From Phycisphaerales bacterium (lineage in GTDB: Bacteria > Planctomycetota > Phycisphaerae > Phycisphaerales > SM1A02), in the NCBI GenBank assembly GCA_007135295.1, contig SLJD01000125.1:1-6386 (forward strand): a stretch of 6,386 nucleotides of DNA, in the 5' to 3' direction. The position numbers and the translations under genes are program-made. Below the pieces are notes generated by a model, which saw only the letters and a list, made by a program, of their open reading frames with translations, was not told where the DNA came from and searched no databases. How positions within the stretch are numbered: the first letter of the stretch is position 1; each line of letters begins with the position of its first letter. Shown here in pieces: positions 1 to 5,787 of this stretch.

Positions 1-1141
1 CGAGGAGCATGCCGAGGTCCGCGCCGCCGACGCTGCCGTCACCGGTAAGGTCTTCCGGGCAGTTGGCGGGGTCGGGGCAGTCGCCCCACGCGGCGAGGAG
101 CATGCCGAGGTCCGCGCCGCCGACTTGGCCGTCTCCGGTGAGGTCTTCGGGGCAGAGGACGACGCCGGGGCAGGGCCCCCACGCGGCGAGGAGCATGCCG
201 AGGTCCGCGCCGCCGACGCTGCCGTCACCGGTAAGGTCTTCCGGGCAGTTGGCGGGATCGGGGCAGTCGCCCCACGCGGCGAGGAGCGTGCCGAGGTCCG
301 CGCCGCCGACCTGTCCGTCACCGGTGAGGTCTTCCGGGCACGTGCCGGCGAGCGGGGCCTGGATCGCCATGGTCATCTCCGCGTTCCACGGCGTCAGGTC
401 GAGCAGTTCGGTCGCGGCGCCGGTCTGCGTGTTCCACCGGACGAACGTGCTGGCCCCCTGGCCGTGGTAGAGCGTGGCGTAGAGCTCGTTCGTGGCCCGG
501 TCGAAGCCCCACCCCTGCGCAAAGTTCGTCGGCTCCTGGCCATGCCCGCCGATAAACGTCGTGTCCGCCGTGTTCGGGTTGATCGAGAACAGCGCGTTGA
601 GATCGACCGAATGGCCGAACATGTTCCCGTCGTTGTCGACCGCGATGTCGACGATGACGCCCGTCGCAGCCGGAAACTCGCCGACGAGCGAGGTTTCGGC
701 GGTGGTGATGTTGATGGTGTAGAGCGAACTCTCCGAGGCGATGTAGGTGGTGCCGTCCGGCGAGAAGGCGACGCCGCCGATGATCGGCTCGTCGGCCGCG
801 TCCCCGGTGATCGGTGCGATCTGCTGAAACTCACCGGTGCTGAGGTCGATCGTGCCCCAGTGGTTCGGTTCCGGCTCGGGGTCGATGGCGTAGAGGTTCT
901 GGGCGGCGAGGTCGAAGTCCATGCCGAACGGCGCCCATGGCAGGTTCTCGCCGATGAACGTCCGGTCGTCGATGTCCGAGATATCGACCGGCATGGTGAA
1001 GAATTCGTTGACGCCGCGCATATCGAAGACATAGACCGTGCTCTGGGCAGCGGCGTGGTTGAATGCCCCGGCGATTCCGAGCAGTGCGACGACGGTTGCG
1101 GCGAGACGGCAGGACGATCGAAAAATGGGTGGATGGTCCAT
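1..1141 (-). CDS. Secreted protein with C-terminal dockerin-like repeats (partial, 3' end off the left edge)
   Basis: Reading left from the ATG at 1141-1139 gives 380 codons without a stop up to the window edge. Residues 1-32 look like a signal peptide: basic start, hydrophobic stretch LAATVVALLGIAGAF, then an AAA-QS cleavage-like site. Residues about 35-265 are a secreted domain with beta-propeller-like repeats, for example GVAFSPDGTTYIASES and DIAVDNDGNMFGHS. It is possibly DUF4394-like, which is a guess. From Cys268 come at least four 31-residue repeats of the type CPEDLTGDGxVGGADLGxLLAAWG. The DxTGDGxV part resembles the calcium-binding loop of type I dockerins, and such repeats are common at the C-termini of planctomycete exported proteins. 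The cargo function is unknown; adhesion or surface retention is inference. The start is supported by the signal peptide directly after it and by an SD-like AGAAAGG about 10 nt upstream. It is divergent from hslU. Confidence 0.88.
   Translation of the reverse strand, partial: MDHPPIFRSSCRLAATVVALLGIAGAFNHAAAQSTVYVFDMRGVNEFFTMPVDISDIDDRTFIGENLPWAPFGMDFDLAAQNLYAIDPEPEPNHWGTIDLSTGEFQQIAPITGDAADEPIIGGVAFSPDGTTYIASESSLYTINITTAETSLVGEFPAATGVIVDIAVDNDGNMFGHSVDLNALFSINPNTADTTFIGGHGQEPTNFAQGWGFDRATNELYATLYHGQGASTFVRWNTQTGAATELLDLTPWNAEMTMAIQAPLAGTCPEDLTGDGQVGGADLGTLLAAWGDCPDPANCPEDLTGDGSVGGADLGMLLAAWGPCPGVVLCPEDLTGDGQVGGADLGMLLAAWGDCPDPANCPEDLTGDGSVGGADLGMLL
2..340 (-). repeat. Tandem dockerin-like repeats, 93-bp unit in a 186-bp higher-order dimer
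   Basis: Each unit codes for 31 residues, with Cys at 268, 299, 330 and 361 of the protein. Units alternate: the first and third carry GDGQVGG, and the second and fourth carry GDGSVGG. The DNA starting at base 2 recurs almost unchanged at base 188, giving an exact 186-bp period. The near identity, including synonymous positions, points to recent duplication or gene conversion of a two-unit block. The array continues beyond the left edge, so the copy number is unknown. Confidence 0.9.
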
Positions 1142-1151
1142 GTGGTGGCGC

Positions 1152-1158
1152 CCTTTCT
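1152..1158 (-). promoter_or_regulatory. Shine-Dalgarno-like site of the secreted repeat protein
   Basis: On the minus strand AGAAAGG sits 10 nt before the ATG at 1141, inside a purine run GGGGAGAAAGGG. The spacing is slightly long. It contrasts with hslU and pyrD, which have no such site. Just upstream, CCTGGC (1161-1166) and GCCAGG (1181-1186) form a 6-bp inverted repeat that could hairpin in the leader. Confidence 0.45.
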
Positions 1159-1439
1159 CCCCTGGCCTGAACCCATTCCTGCCAGGTGGGGTCTCGCAAC
1201 GGCCAGGAACTGACTCGGTGAGCGGGCCGGACGGCGCGCCGTCAAGCTCGTGAAATCGATATCAACGGAAACACCGCCCGACCCGGCGTCCTGCCCGGCA
1301 TCCTGAACTGATCCGGACAGCCGGGGCAAATGGATGCAGCGGCCGCGCGGCCGGCCACCTGGCGTTCGGGAACTGAATGGGCCGGCCGGCGAAAAGCGGG
1401 GGCGGAAAGCGGGCCGGAAACAGCCGACGGCCGGACCGC

Positions 1440-1445
1440 TACACT
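1440..1445 (+). promoter_or_regulatory. Candidate -10 box of hslU, placed for a leaderless transcript
   Basis: TACACT (4 of 6 to TATAAT) ends exactly 6 nt before the hslU ATG, so transcription would start at or next to the start codon. A weak -35 candidate, GAAACA (1417-1422), lies 17 nt upstream. No Shine-Dalgarno sequence precedes the ATG. The same geometry is seen before pyrD and before the gene at 4668-5675. Confidence 0.45.
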
Positions 1446-1451
1446 GCCCGC

Positions 1452-2963
1452 ATGAAGGACCTGACCCCGCGCGAAATCGTCAACGAGCTCAACCGCCACA
1501 TCATCGGCCAGGAGAACGCCAAGCGGGCCGTCGCCGTCGCCGTCCGCAACCGCTGGCGGCGTCAGCAGCTCGACCCCGATCTCGCCCGCGAGGTCATGCC
1601 CAAGAACATCATCATGCTCGGCCCGACGGGCGTGGGCAAGACCGAGATCGCCCGGCGGCTCGCCCGGCTCGTCCGCGCCCCGTTCCTCAAGGTCGAAGCG
1701 AGCAAGTTCACCGAGGTCGGCTACCACGGCCGGGACGTCGAGTCGATGATCCGCGACCTGCTCGAGCTGGCGATGAACATGGTCCGCGACGAGCAGGCCG
1801 TCAACGTCCGCGAACAGGCCGAGGCCCGCGTCGAGGAGCGGCTCGTCTCGATGCTGCTCGGCGAGATGACCGCCGAGACCACACGCGATTCGCCCCCCCA
1901 CACGCCTGCTCACGCCCCCGGCGCCCCCGGAGTGCCCGGCACGCCCGGCGACCCCGGCGAGGTCGACGAGCACGAGCGGGCGTCCGAATCGAGCGGCCCG
2001 GTCGTCGGCCCCGGAACGGGTGCGGCGTCCGGTTCGGGTGACGCCGATGAACGCGACGCCGAGGCCGAACGCGCCCGCCGCGTCCGCGAGCGCATGAAGC
2101 AGAAGCTCCGCGAGGGCTTCTTCGACGACCGGGAGATCGAGATCTCCGTCCGCGAGAAGCAGTCCGCGCCGATCCTCGGCATGATGGGCCAGGACCAGCT
2201 TGACCCGGCGATGAGTTCGATGCTCGAAAAGATCATGCCCGACCAGACCAAGCGCCGGCGCGTCACCGTCTCCCGCGCCCGGGCGATCCTGCTGGAAGAG
2301 GAAACCGACAAGCTCATCGACAACGAGAAGCTCGTCGAGCACGCGATCGAACGAACGCAGCAGTCGGGCATCATCTTCCTCGATGAGATCGACAAGGTCG
2401 CCGCGCCGAGCAGCGGCAAGTCCGGCAGCGCCGACGTCAGCCGCGAAGGCGTGCAGCGCGACCTGCTGCCGATTGTCGAAGGGTCGTCGGTCAACACGCG
2501 GCACGGCGTCGTGCAGACCGATCAGATTCTCTTCATCGCCGCCGGCGCGTTTCACACGGCGTCGGTCAGCGACCTCATGCCGGAACTGCAGGGCCGGTTC
2601 CCGATCCGCGTCGAGCTTGACGCCCTGACGCGCGAGGATTTCAAGCGCATCCTGACCGAGCCCGACGCCGCCCTGACCGACCAGCAGAAGGCGATGCTCG
2701 GCGCCGAGGGCATGACCATCGAGTTCGCCCCGGACGCCATCGACGCCATGGCCGAGCTTGCCGCCGAGGCCAACGCCTCGATGGAGAACATCGGCGCCCG
2801 CCGGCTCATGACGGTCATCGAATGCGTCTTCGAGGAGATCAGCTTCGACGCGCCGGACATGGTCGGCCGCGGCGAGAAGACCCTGACCGTCACCGCCGAG
2901 TTCGTCCGCCAGCGCCTCGCGACGATCATGAAGGACGAGGACCTCAGCCGCTTCGTGCTGTAG
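1452..2963 (+). CDS. hslU: HslU (ClpY), AAA+ unfoldase subunit of the HslUV protease
   Basis: Cytoplasmic ATPase that unfolds substrates and feeds them to the HslV peptidase. The 503-residue protein aligns to the family from MKDLTPREIV onward. Visible motifs are Walker A GPTGVGKT (57-64), pore loop GYHG (90-93, where E. coli has GYVG), Walker B IIFLDEID (307-314), the box DVSREGVQRDLLP (328-340), arginine-finger region ELQGRFPIR (378-386), sensor-2 region NIGARRL (446-452) and the HslV-activating tail EDLSRFVL (496-503). It is about 60 residues longer than E. coli HslU (443). The excess is an I-domain insert at roughly 142-206, rich in Pro, Gly, Ser and acidic residues, with a collagen-like run. 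An in-frame ATG at 1377 would add 25 residues not found in the family, so the ATG at 1452 was chosen. hslV, normally adjacent and upstream, is absent from the window. Confidence 0.97.
   Translation: MKDLTPREIVNELNRHIIGQENAKRAVAVAVRNRWRRQQLDPDLAREVMPKNIIMLGPTGVGKTEIARRLARLVRAPFLKVEASKFTEVGYHGRDVESMIRDLLELAMNMVRDEQAVNVREQAEARVEERLVSMLLGEMTAETTRDSPPHTPAHAPGAPGVPGTPGDPGEVDEHERASESSGPVVGPGTGAASGSGDADERDAEAERARRVRERMKQKLREGFFDDREIEISVREKQSAPILGMMGQDQLDPAMSSMLEKIMPDQTKRRRVTVSRARAILLEEETDKLIDNEKLVEHAIERTQQSGIIFLDEIDKVAAPSSGKSGSADVSREGVQRDLLPIVEGSSVNTRHGVVQTDQILFIAAGAFHTASVSDLMPELQGRFPIRVELDALTREDFKRILTEPDAALTDQQKAMLGAEGMTIEFAPDAIDAMAELAAEANASMENIGARRLMTVIECVFEEISFDAPDMVGRGEKTLTVTAEFVRQRLATIMKDEDLSRFVL
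1914..1958 (+). repeat. 9-bp tandem repeat encoding a collagen-like Gly-X-Pro run inside hslU
   Basis: Five 9-bp units encode APG APG VPG TPG DPG (residues 155-169 of HslU). Units share the pattern NNGCCCGGN or NNCCCCGGN. The run lies in the variable part of the I domain, outside the ATPase core, so it is probably tolerated. Whether it forms any collagen-like structure is unknown, and five triplets are few for a stable triple helix. Confidence 0.8.
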
Positions 2964-3022
2964 CCCCCCCGGAACGCCCGTCGCCTGAACCCCCCGCCTG
3001 AACCCGCCGCGTGAAGTTGTGA

Positions 3023-3028
3023 TACAAC
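3023..3028 (+). promoter_or_regulatory. Candidate -10 box of pyrD, placed for a leaderless transcript
   Basis: TACAAC (4 of 6 to TATAAT) ends exactly 6 nt before the pyrD ATG in the 71-nt gap after hslU. There is no Shine-Dalgarno sequence in the gap close to the ATG. No good -35 was seen. If real, pyrD has its own start site rather than depending only on hslU readthrough. Confidence 0.4.
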
Positions 3029-3034
3029 CCGCTT

Positions 3035-4018
3035 ATGGCTCGACCGCCCGTGGACATGGCCGTTTCGCTCGCCGGCCTTTCCCTGCCCGGCCCGCTCATC
3101 GCGGCGGCGGGGACGTTCGGCTACGTCCGGGAGTTCGAGCAGGTCACGGATTACCGCGCCCTCGGCGCGATCGTGACCAAGTCCATCACCGCCGAGCCGC
3201 GCGACGGCAACGAACCGTGGCGCGTCGTCGACCTGCCGGCGGGGATGCTTAACGCCATCGGCCTGGCGAACGTCGGCGTCGAGCGGTTCATGGCCGAGAA
3301 AATTCCCGACGTCCAGCACGTCCGCCAGAACGTCCGCCAACACGCCCGCCAGAACGCCCGCCAGAACGGGGGGCCGGTGGTGATCGGCTCGATCGCCGGC
3401 CACCGCATCGAGGAGTACGCCGCCGTCGCCGCCGCGTTCGACGGCTGCGAGGACCTGCCGGCCGTGGAGCTGAACGTCTCGTGCCCGAACACGGCCACGG
3501 GCCGGCAGTTCGGCGACGACCCGCAGCAGCTCGCCGCCCTGCTCGATGCGATCCGCCCGGTGCTCGCCAGCACGGCCATGTTCGTCAAGCTCTCGCCCGG
3601 CGCGCCGGACATCGTCGCCATGGCGGCCGCGGCGGTCGAGCACGGCGCCGACGGGCTGACGCTGATCAACACGTACCCGGCGATGGCGATCGACGTGGAG
3701 TCGCGGTCGTTTCGCATCAGCCGCGGCGCCGGCGGGCTGAGCGGCCCGGCGATTCACCCCATCGCGGTGAAGATGGTCCACGATGTCCACCGCGACGTCG
3801 CCGGCCCGGCGGGCGTGCCGATCATCGGCCTCGGCGGGGTGGTGAAGTGGCAGGACGCCGCCGAGTTCATCCTCGCCGGGGCGACGGCGGTCGGCGTCGG
3901 CACGGGGCTGTTCGTCGACCCGAACCTGCCGGCGGCGATCAACCGGGGCCTGCAGCGGTGGGCGCGGCGGCAGGGCGTCAGCCGCCTTGAAGAACTGCGC
4001 GGGGCGCTGAACACATGA
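3035..4018 (+). CDS. pyrD: Dihydroorotate dehydrogenase, class 1B-like catalytic subunit
   Basis: FMN enzyme of the fourth step of de novo pyrimidine synthesis, oxidising dihydroorotate to orotate in the cytoplasm. The 327-residue protein shows the family blocks in order: PLIAAAGTFGYVREF (20-34), IVTKSITAEPR (46-56), AGMLNAIGLANVG (69-81), ELNVSCPNT (145-153) with the class 1 catalytic Cys150, FVKLSPGAPDI (183-193), LTLINTYPAM (208-217), GGLSGPAIHP (233-242), IIGLGGV (263-269) and the phosphate-binding end AVGVGTGLFVDP (285-296). A catalytic Cys instead of Ser excludes class 2, and overall similarity is to B. subtilis PyrD (class 1B), which works with the electron-transfer subunit PyrK. No pyrK is visible here. 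An insert of about 16 residues at 96-111 is a tandem (A/V)RQ(N/H) run absent from that homologue. The stop overlaps the next gene's start. Confidence 0.95.
   Translation: MARPPVDMAVSLAGLSLPGPLIAAAGTFGYVREFEQVTDYRALGAIVTKSITAEPRDGNEPWRVVDLPAGMLNAIGLANVGVERFMAEKIPDVQHVRQNVRQHARQNARQNGGPVVIGSIAGHRIEEYAAVAAAFDGCEDLPAVELNVSCPNTATGRQFGDDPQQLAALLDAIRPVLASTAMFVKLSPGAPDIVAMAAAAVEHGADGLTLINTYPAMAIDVESRSFRISRGAGGLSGPAIHPIAVKMVHDVHRDVAGPAGVPIIGLGGVVKWQDAAEFILAGATAVGVGTGLFVDPNLPAAINRGLQRWARRQGVSRLEELRGALNT
3319..3366 (+). repeat. 12-bp tandem repeat inside pyrD
   Basis: Four consecutive 12-bp units (CGTCCGCCAGAA, CGTCCGCCAACA, CGCCCGCCAGAA, CGCCCGCCAGAA) follow a shorter related piece, CGTCCAGCA, at 3310-3318. 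They encode VRQN-VRQH-ARQN-ARQN in the loop before the strand PVVIGSIAG. The reading frame is kept because the unit is a multiple of three. This looks like a slippage-born minisatellite. Confidence 0.9.
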
Positions 4019-4449
4019 ACGCCCTGAGCCGACGCGAGCGGGAGGCGTTCGATGAGCTCTTCGAGGGCATCCTCGGCGAGCTTCCCGGCGAACTGCACGA
4101 GCTGATCGAGGAAGCGCCGGTCATCATCGAAGACCAGCCCGACGAAGCGATCCTGCGCGAACTGCAGATGCCCGCCGAATCGGCCGGCGAACTCTGCGGC
4201 CTGCACACCGGCGTGCCGCTGACCGAGCGGAGCGTGCACAGCGAGTTCGAGCTGCCCACGACGATCCACCTCTTCCGCCGCGGCATCATCGACCACGCCG
4301 GCGGCTGGGAGCCGTGGGAAGACGAGGACGGCCGGCGCTGGGGCGGGCCGGACGCGGTCGCCGAAGAAATCCGCATCACCCTGCTGCACGAGATCGGCCA
4401 CCACTTCGGCCTCGACGAAGACGACCTCGCCCGCCTCGGCTACGACTAA
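4015..4449 (+). CDS. Small zincin-like metallopeptidase family protein (PF06262/DUF1025 type)
   Basis: This 144-residue cytoplasmic protein has no signal peptide. Its C-terminal motif LLHEIGHHFGLDEDDLARLGY (starting at 123) contains HExxH with His125, Glu126 and His129, the zinc-binding and catalytic set of zincins. The small size, acidic N-terminal half, segment LPTTIHLFRRGI (80-91) and the HEIGHHFGLDED end match the PF06262 family of minimal metallopeptidases, whose substrates are not established. The metzincin third-ligand position (HExxHxxGxxH) is occupied by Glu135, so the third ligand is uncertain. The ATG overlaps the pyrD stop as ATGA, which implies translational coupling and co-expression with pyrD, although no pyrimidine role is implied. 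No good Shine-Dalgarno sequence is seen. The gene ends in TAA followed at once by a run of eight C. Confidence 0.85.
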   Translation: MNALSRREREAFDELFEGILGELPGELHELIEEAPVIIEDQPDEAILRELQMPAESAGELCGLHTGVPLTERSVHSEFELPTTIHLFRRGIIDHAGGWEPWEDEDGRRWGGPDAVAEEIRITLLHEIGHHFGLDEDDLARLGYD

Positions 4450-4452
4450 CCC

Positions 4453-4519
4453 CCCCCGGAAGAAAACGTCCGACGCGCGAACGCGCCCCCGGAAGAGAAC
4501 GCCCCTTCGCGCGAACACG
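4453..4519. repeat. Two tandem copies of a ~33-bp intergenic repeat
   Basis: Copy one (4453-4485) and copy two (4486-4519) both start CCCCCGGAAGA, continue with NAACGNCC and end GCGCGAACNCG. They differ at a handful of bases plus one indel. They sit directly after the metallopeptidase stop codon. The start CCCCCGGAAG also occurs at 5804-5813, on the far side of the minus-strand gene. Confidence 0.75.
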
Positions 4520-4532
4520 CCTTTTCCGGGGG
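4486..4532. terminator. Hairpin after the pyrD-metallopeptidase genes, possible terminator
   Basis: CCCCCGGAAGA (4486-4496) pairs with TTTTCCGGGGG (4522-4532), with one G-U pair in the plus-strand RNA. The loop holds a second palindrome, TTCGCGCGAA (4506-4515). The upstream copy of the left arm, beginning at 4453, could compete for the same right arm. No U-tract follows on either strand, so it is not a canonical intrinsic terminator. Its position between convergent genes makes a transcription-end role plausible. Confidence 0.4.
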
Positions 4533-4539
4533 CCGGGTG

Positions 4540-4618
4540 GCAACGATCACCCCCAACGCTCGCAACGCGCAACGCAGATCACCACGCGTTCAACGCGGGC
4601 GAGCGTTTGTGGGGTTGC
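4540..4618. other. Large imperfect stem-loop at the GC-composition boundary
   Basis: Nested inverted repeats: GCAAC (4540-4544) with GTTGC (4614-4618); CCC with GGG just inside; AACGCTCGC (4555-4563) with GCGAGCGTT (4599-4607), nine perfect pairs; and AACGCG (4564-4569) with CGCGTT (4585-4590), with a bulge of eight on the 3' side. It lies between convergent genes, exactly where GC content drops. It could be a bidirectional transcription barrier, a structured RNA end or a relic of an integration junction. None of these is proven. Confidence 0.45.
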
Positions 4619-4667
4619 AGTTAACCATTTGAGCAGGTGATGAAGCGTCCACCAATCTTGTCCCGCA

Positions 4668-5675
4668 TTACTTTCCCTGCAATAGAACCGATACATCATT
4701 ACGCCAGTCGTATTCCTTGATCGGCGCTTCTGGCTGAATGTCTAGCAATCTAGCGCAGATACCATCATCTGGAAGCGAGTCTAGTAAGACGGAAACTCGC
4801 TTCAATGGATGCCAATACTCCGCATACCACGCTGAGATTGCCCGCGTCTTCTTCGAGAGTGTCTGATCGAGCGGGCGCAACACTCCTGGAGTAAGCCCTC
4901 CGCGTTCATCACGCAAGCCAGCACATTCAGTGATTGACCCACCTGCGAGATCAGGTATAGCAGTTAGATCCTCAAGATCAAGACGTCCGGTATCACTCTT
5001 CGTCGTGCAGACCTGAAGTCTGCCCAAGGTGTGGGTTAGATAGTTCGACGTAATGCGAGCCATCGCTTCGCAGAGGAGTCTGAGTCTGGATTCGTTTGCG
5101 ACAATCGAGTCCTCATCTGTCACTACGAGGATGTCTTGCGCGGGATGGGACAGTCCATGTAGTGAGATTCCAACCATATGCGACAGTTGGAAGAATCTCT
5201 CACGCGAGATCGGATCGAGTGCCTGACATCGTTCGAAGAGGTTAGCTCCTGTGCCATCCAATTCATCCTCTTGCCGAAACAGCGTTGAAATCTGCTTGTC
5301 GATAAGCAGCGTGAATAACAACCCTGGAATTGTGTTTGCAGCTCGAAGGAATGGGACCAATGCTGCTGAACGTTGTCGCTCAGTAACGTTCTTAAACCCG
5401 ATTCGCCTCTGTTCTCGGAAGCACTCACCGCGCAGTTGCGATCTCAGCGCATCCCAGACCCAAAGCGCGCGACCATCCGCTATCAGAACAGATATAGATC
5501 GGTATCTGTAACTCTTTGGTTCTCCCGAATAGTCGCATGCAACAACGAGACGATCACTCTTGCGAAAGTCAGGCAAAGAGCCGGGAACAGCCCAACTTCG
5601 ACGGGCGATACAATCCGACACACTATTCGCCAACCCCAGTTCTGGACGATGTAATGCTTTCCATCCTGTACTCAT
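4668..5675 (-). CDS. Hypothetical protein, possible RNase H-fold (DUF3800-like) nuclease
   Basis: I do not recognise this gene with certainty. From the ATG at 5675 it encodes 335 residues with no signal peptide or membrane segment. Features that suggest an RNase H-like fold are a strand plus acid, RLVVACDYSGEP (Asp48), followed by a second strand YRSISVLIAD; a further strand FTLLIDK (Asp126); a strand plus acids DILVVTDEDSIVAN (Asp187, Asp189); and a late helix motif LEDLTAIPDLAGG (Asp242). This spacing resembles DUF3800 proteins, but assignment is inference. The start is chosen because TACTAT ends 6 nt before the ATG, as for hslU and pyrD. A GTG at 5795, preceded by GGGGGAG, would add 40 Cys-rich residues and is the alternative. 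GC is near 50%, unlike the genes to the left, which suggests horizontal acquisition. Confidence 0.75.
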   Translation of the reverse strand: MSTGWKALHRPELGLANSVSDCIARRSWAVPGSLPDFRKSDRLVVACDYSGEPKSYRYRSISVLIADGRALWVWDALRSQLRGECFREQRRIGFKNVTERQRSAALVPFLRAANTIPGLLFTLLIDKQISTLFRQEDELDGTGANLFERCQALDPISRERFFQLSHMVGISLHGLSHPAQDILVVTDEDSIVANESRLRLLCEAMARITSNYLTHTLGRLQVCTTKSDTGRLDLEDLTAIPDLAGGSITECAGLRDERGGLTPGVLRPLDQTLSKKTRAISAWYAEYWHPLKRVSVLLDSLPDDGICARLLDIQPEAPIKEYDWRNDVSVLLQGK

Positions 5676-5681
5676 GATGTG

Positions 5682-5687
5682 ATAGTA
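5682..5687 (-). promoter_or_regulatory. Candidate -10 box of the island gene
   Basis: On the minus strand TACTAT (5 of 6 to TATAAT) ends 6 nt before the ATG at 5675. This is the same spacing as TACACT before hslU and TACAAC before pyrD. No Shine-Dalgarno sequence is near this ATG and no clear -35 was found. If the GTG at 5795 is the true start, this box would be a chance match within the gene. Confidence 0.4.
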
Positions 5688-5787
5688 GGCTTGCGATTCG
5701 CCGGTTGCCGCTGCCAGCGAGCACAGCGAGTCGGCAGTGCAATCGCGCACAAGACGAAGCACCTCAGCAGGACAATCTACCTGACAC

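Larger units (their letters stand above)
1142..1451. other. Divergent intergenic region between the secreted protein gene and hslU
   Basis: About 310 bases with no convincing gene. Frames that stay open here are GC-driven and lack recognisable protein. It must hold promoters for both flanking genes. It contains a perfect 14-bp palindrome, GACGGCGCGCCGTC, at 1230-1243 and a 12-bp palindrome, GGCCGCGCGGCC, at 1341-1352. Either could be an operator, but GC-rich palindromes are also expected by chance at this composition. Apart from the -10-like box before hslU, no clear promoter was seen. Confidence 0.6.

Noticed and set aside
125..1329. Long ORFs on the plus strand and a second minus frame across the secreted-protein gene
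   Set aside because: They are GC-driven frames with Arg/Pro/Ser-rich translations. Only the minus frame starting at 1141 has a signal peptide, coherent domains and dockerin-like motifs.
1230..1352. GC palindromes GACGGCGCGCCGTC and GGCCGCGCGGCC as definite operators
   Set aside because: Perfect but made only of simple GC-rich steps common at this composition, with no second copy or promoter alignment to support function. Noted only within the intergenic entry.
1377..1451. Upstream ATG extending hslU by 25 residues
   Set aside because: The added residues are basic, low-complexity and not part of the HslU family, which begins at the equivalent of MKDLTPREIV. The region also contains the probable -10 box.
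1242..3790. Long minus-strand ORFs opposite hslU and pyrD
   Set aside because: Their translations are low-complexity shadows of the strongly conserved plus-strand genes.
4450..4667. tRNA or att site at the island boundary
   Set aside because: No cloverleaf with a TTCGA-type T-arm was found, and no direct repeat of attachment-site length pairs this region with the right side beyond the short CCCCCGGAAG string.
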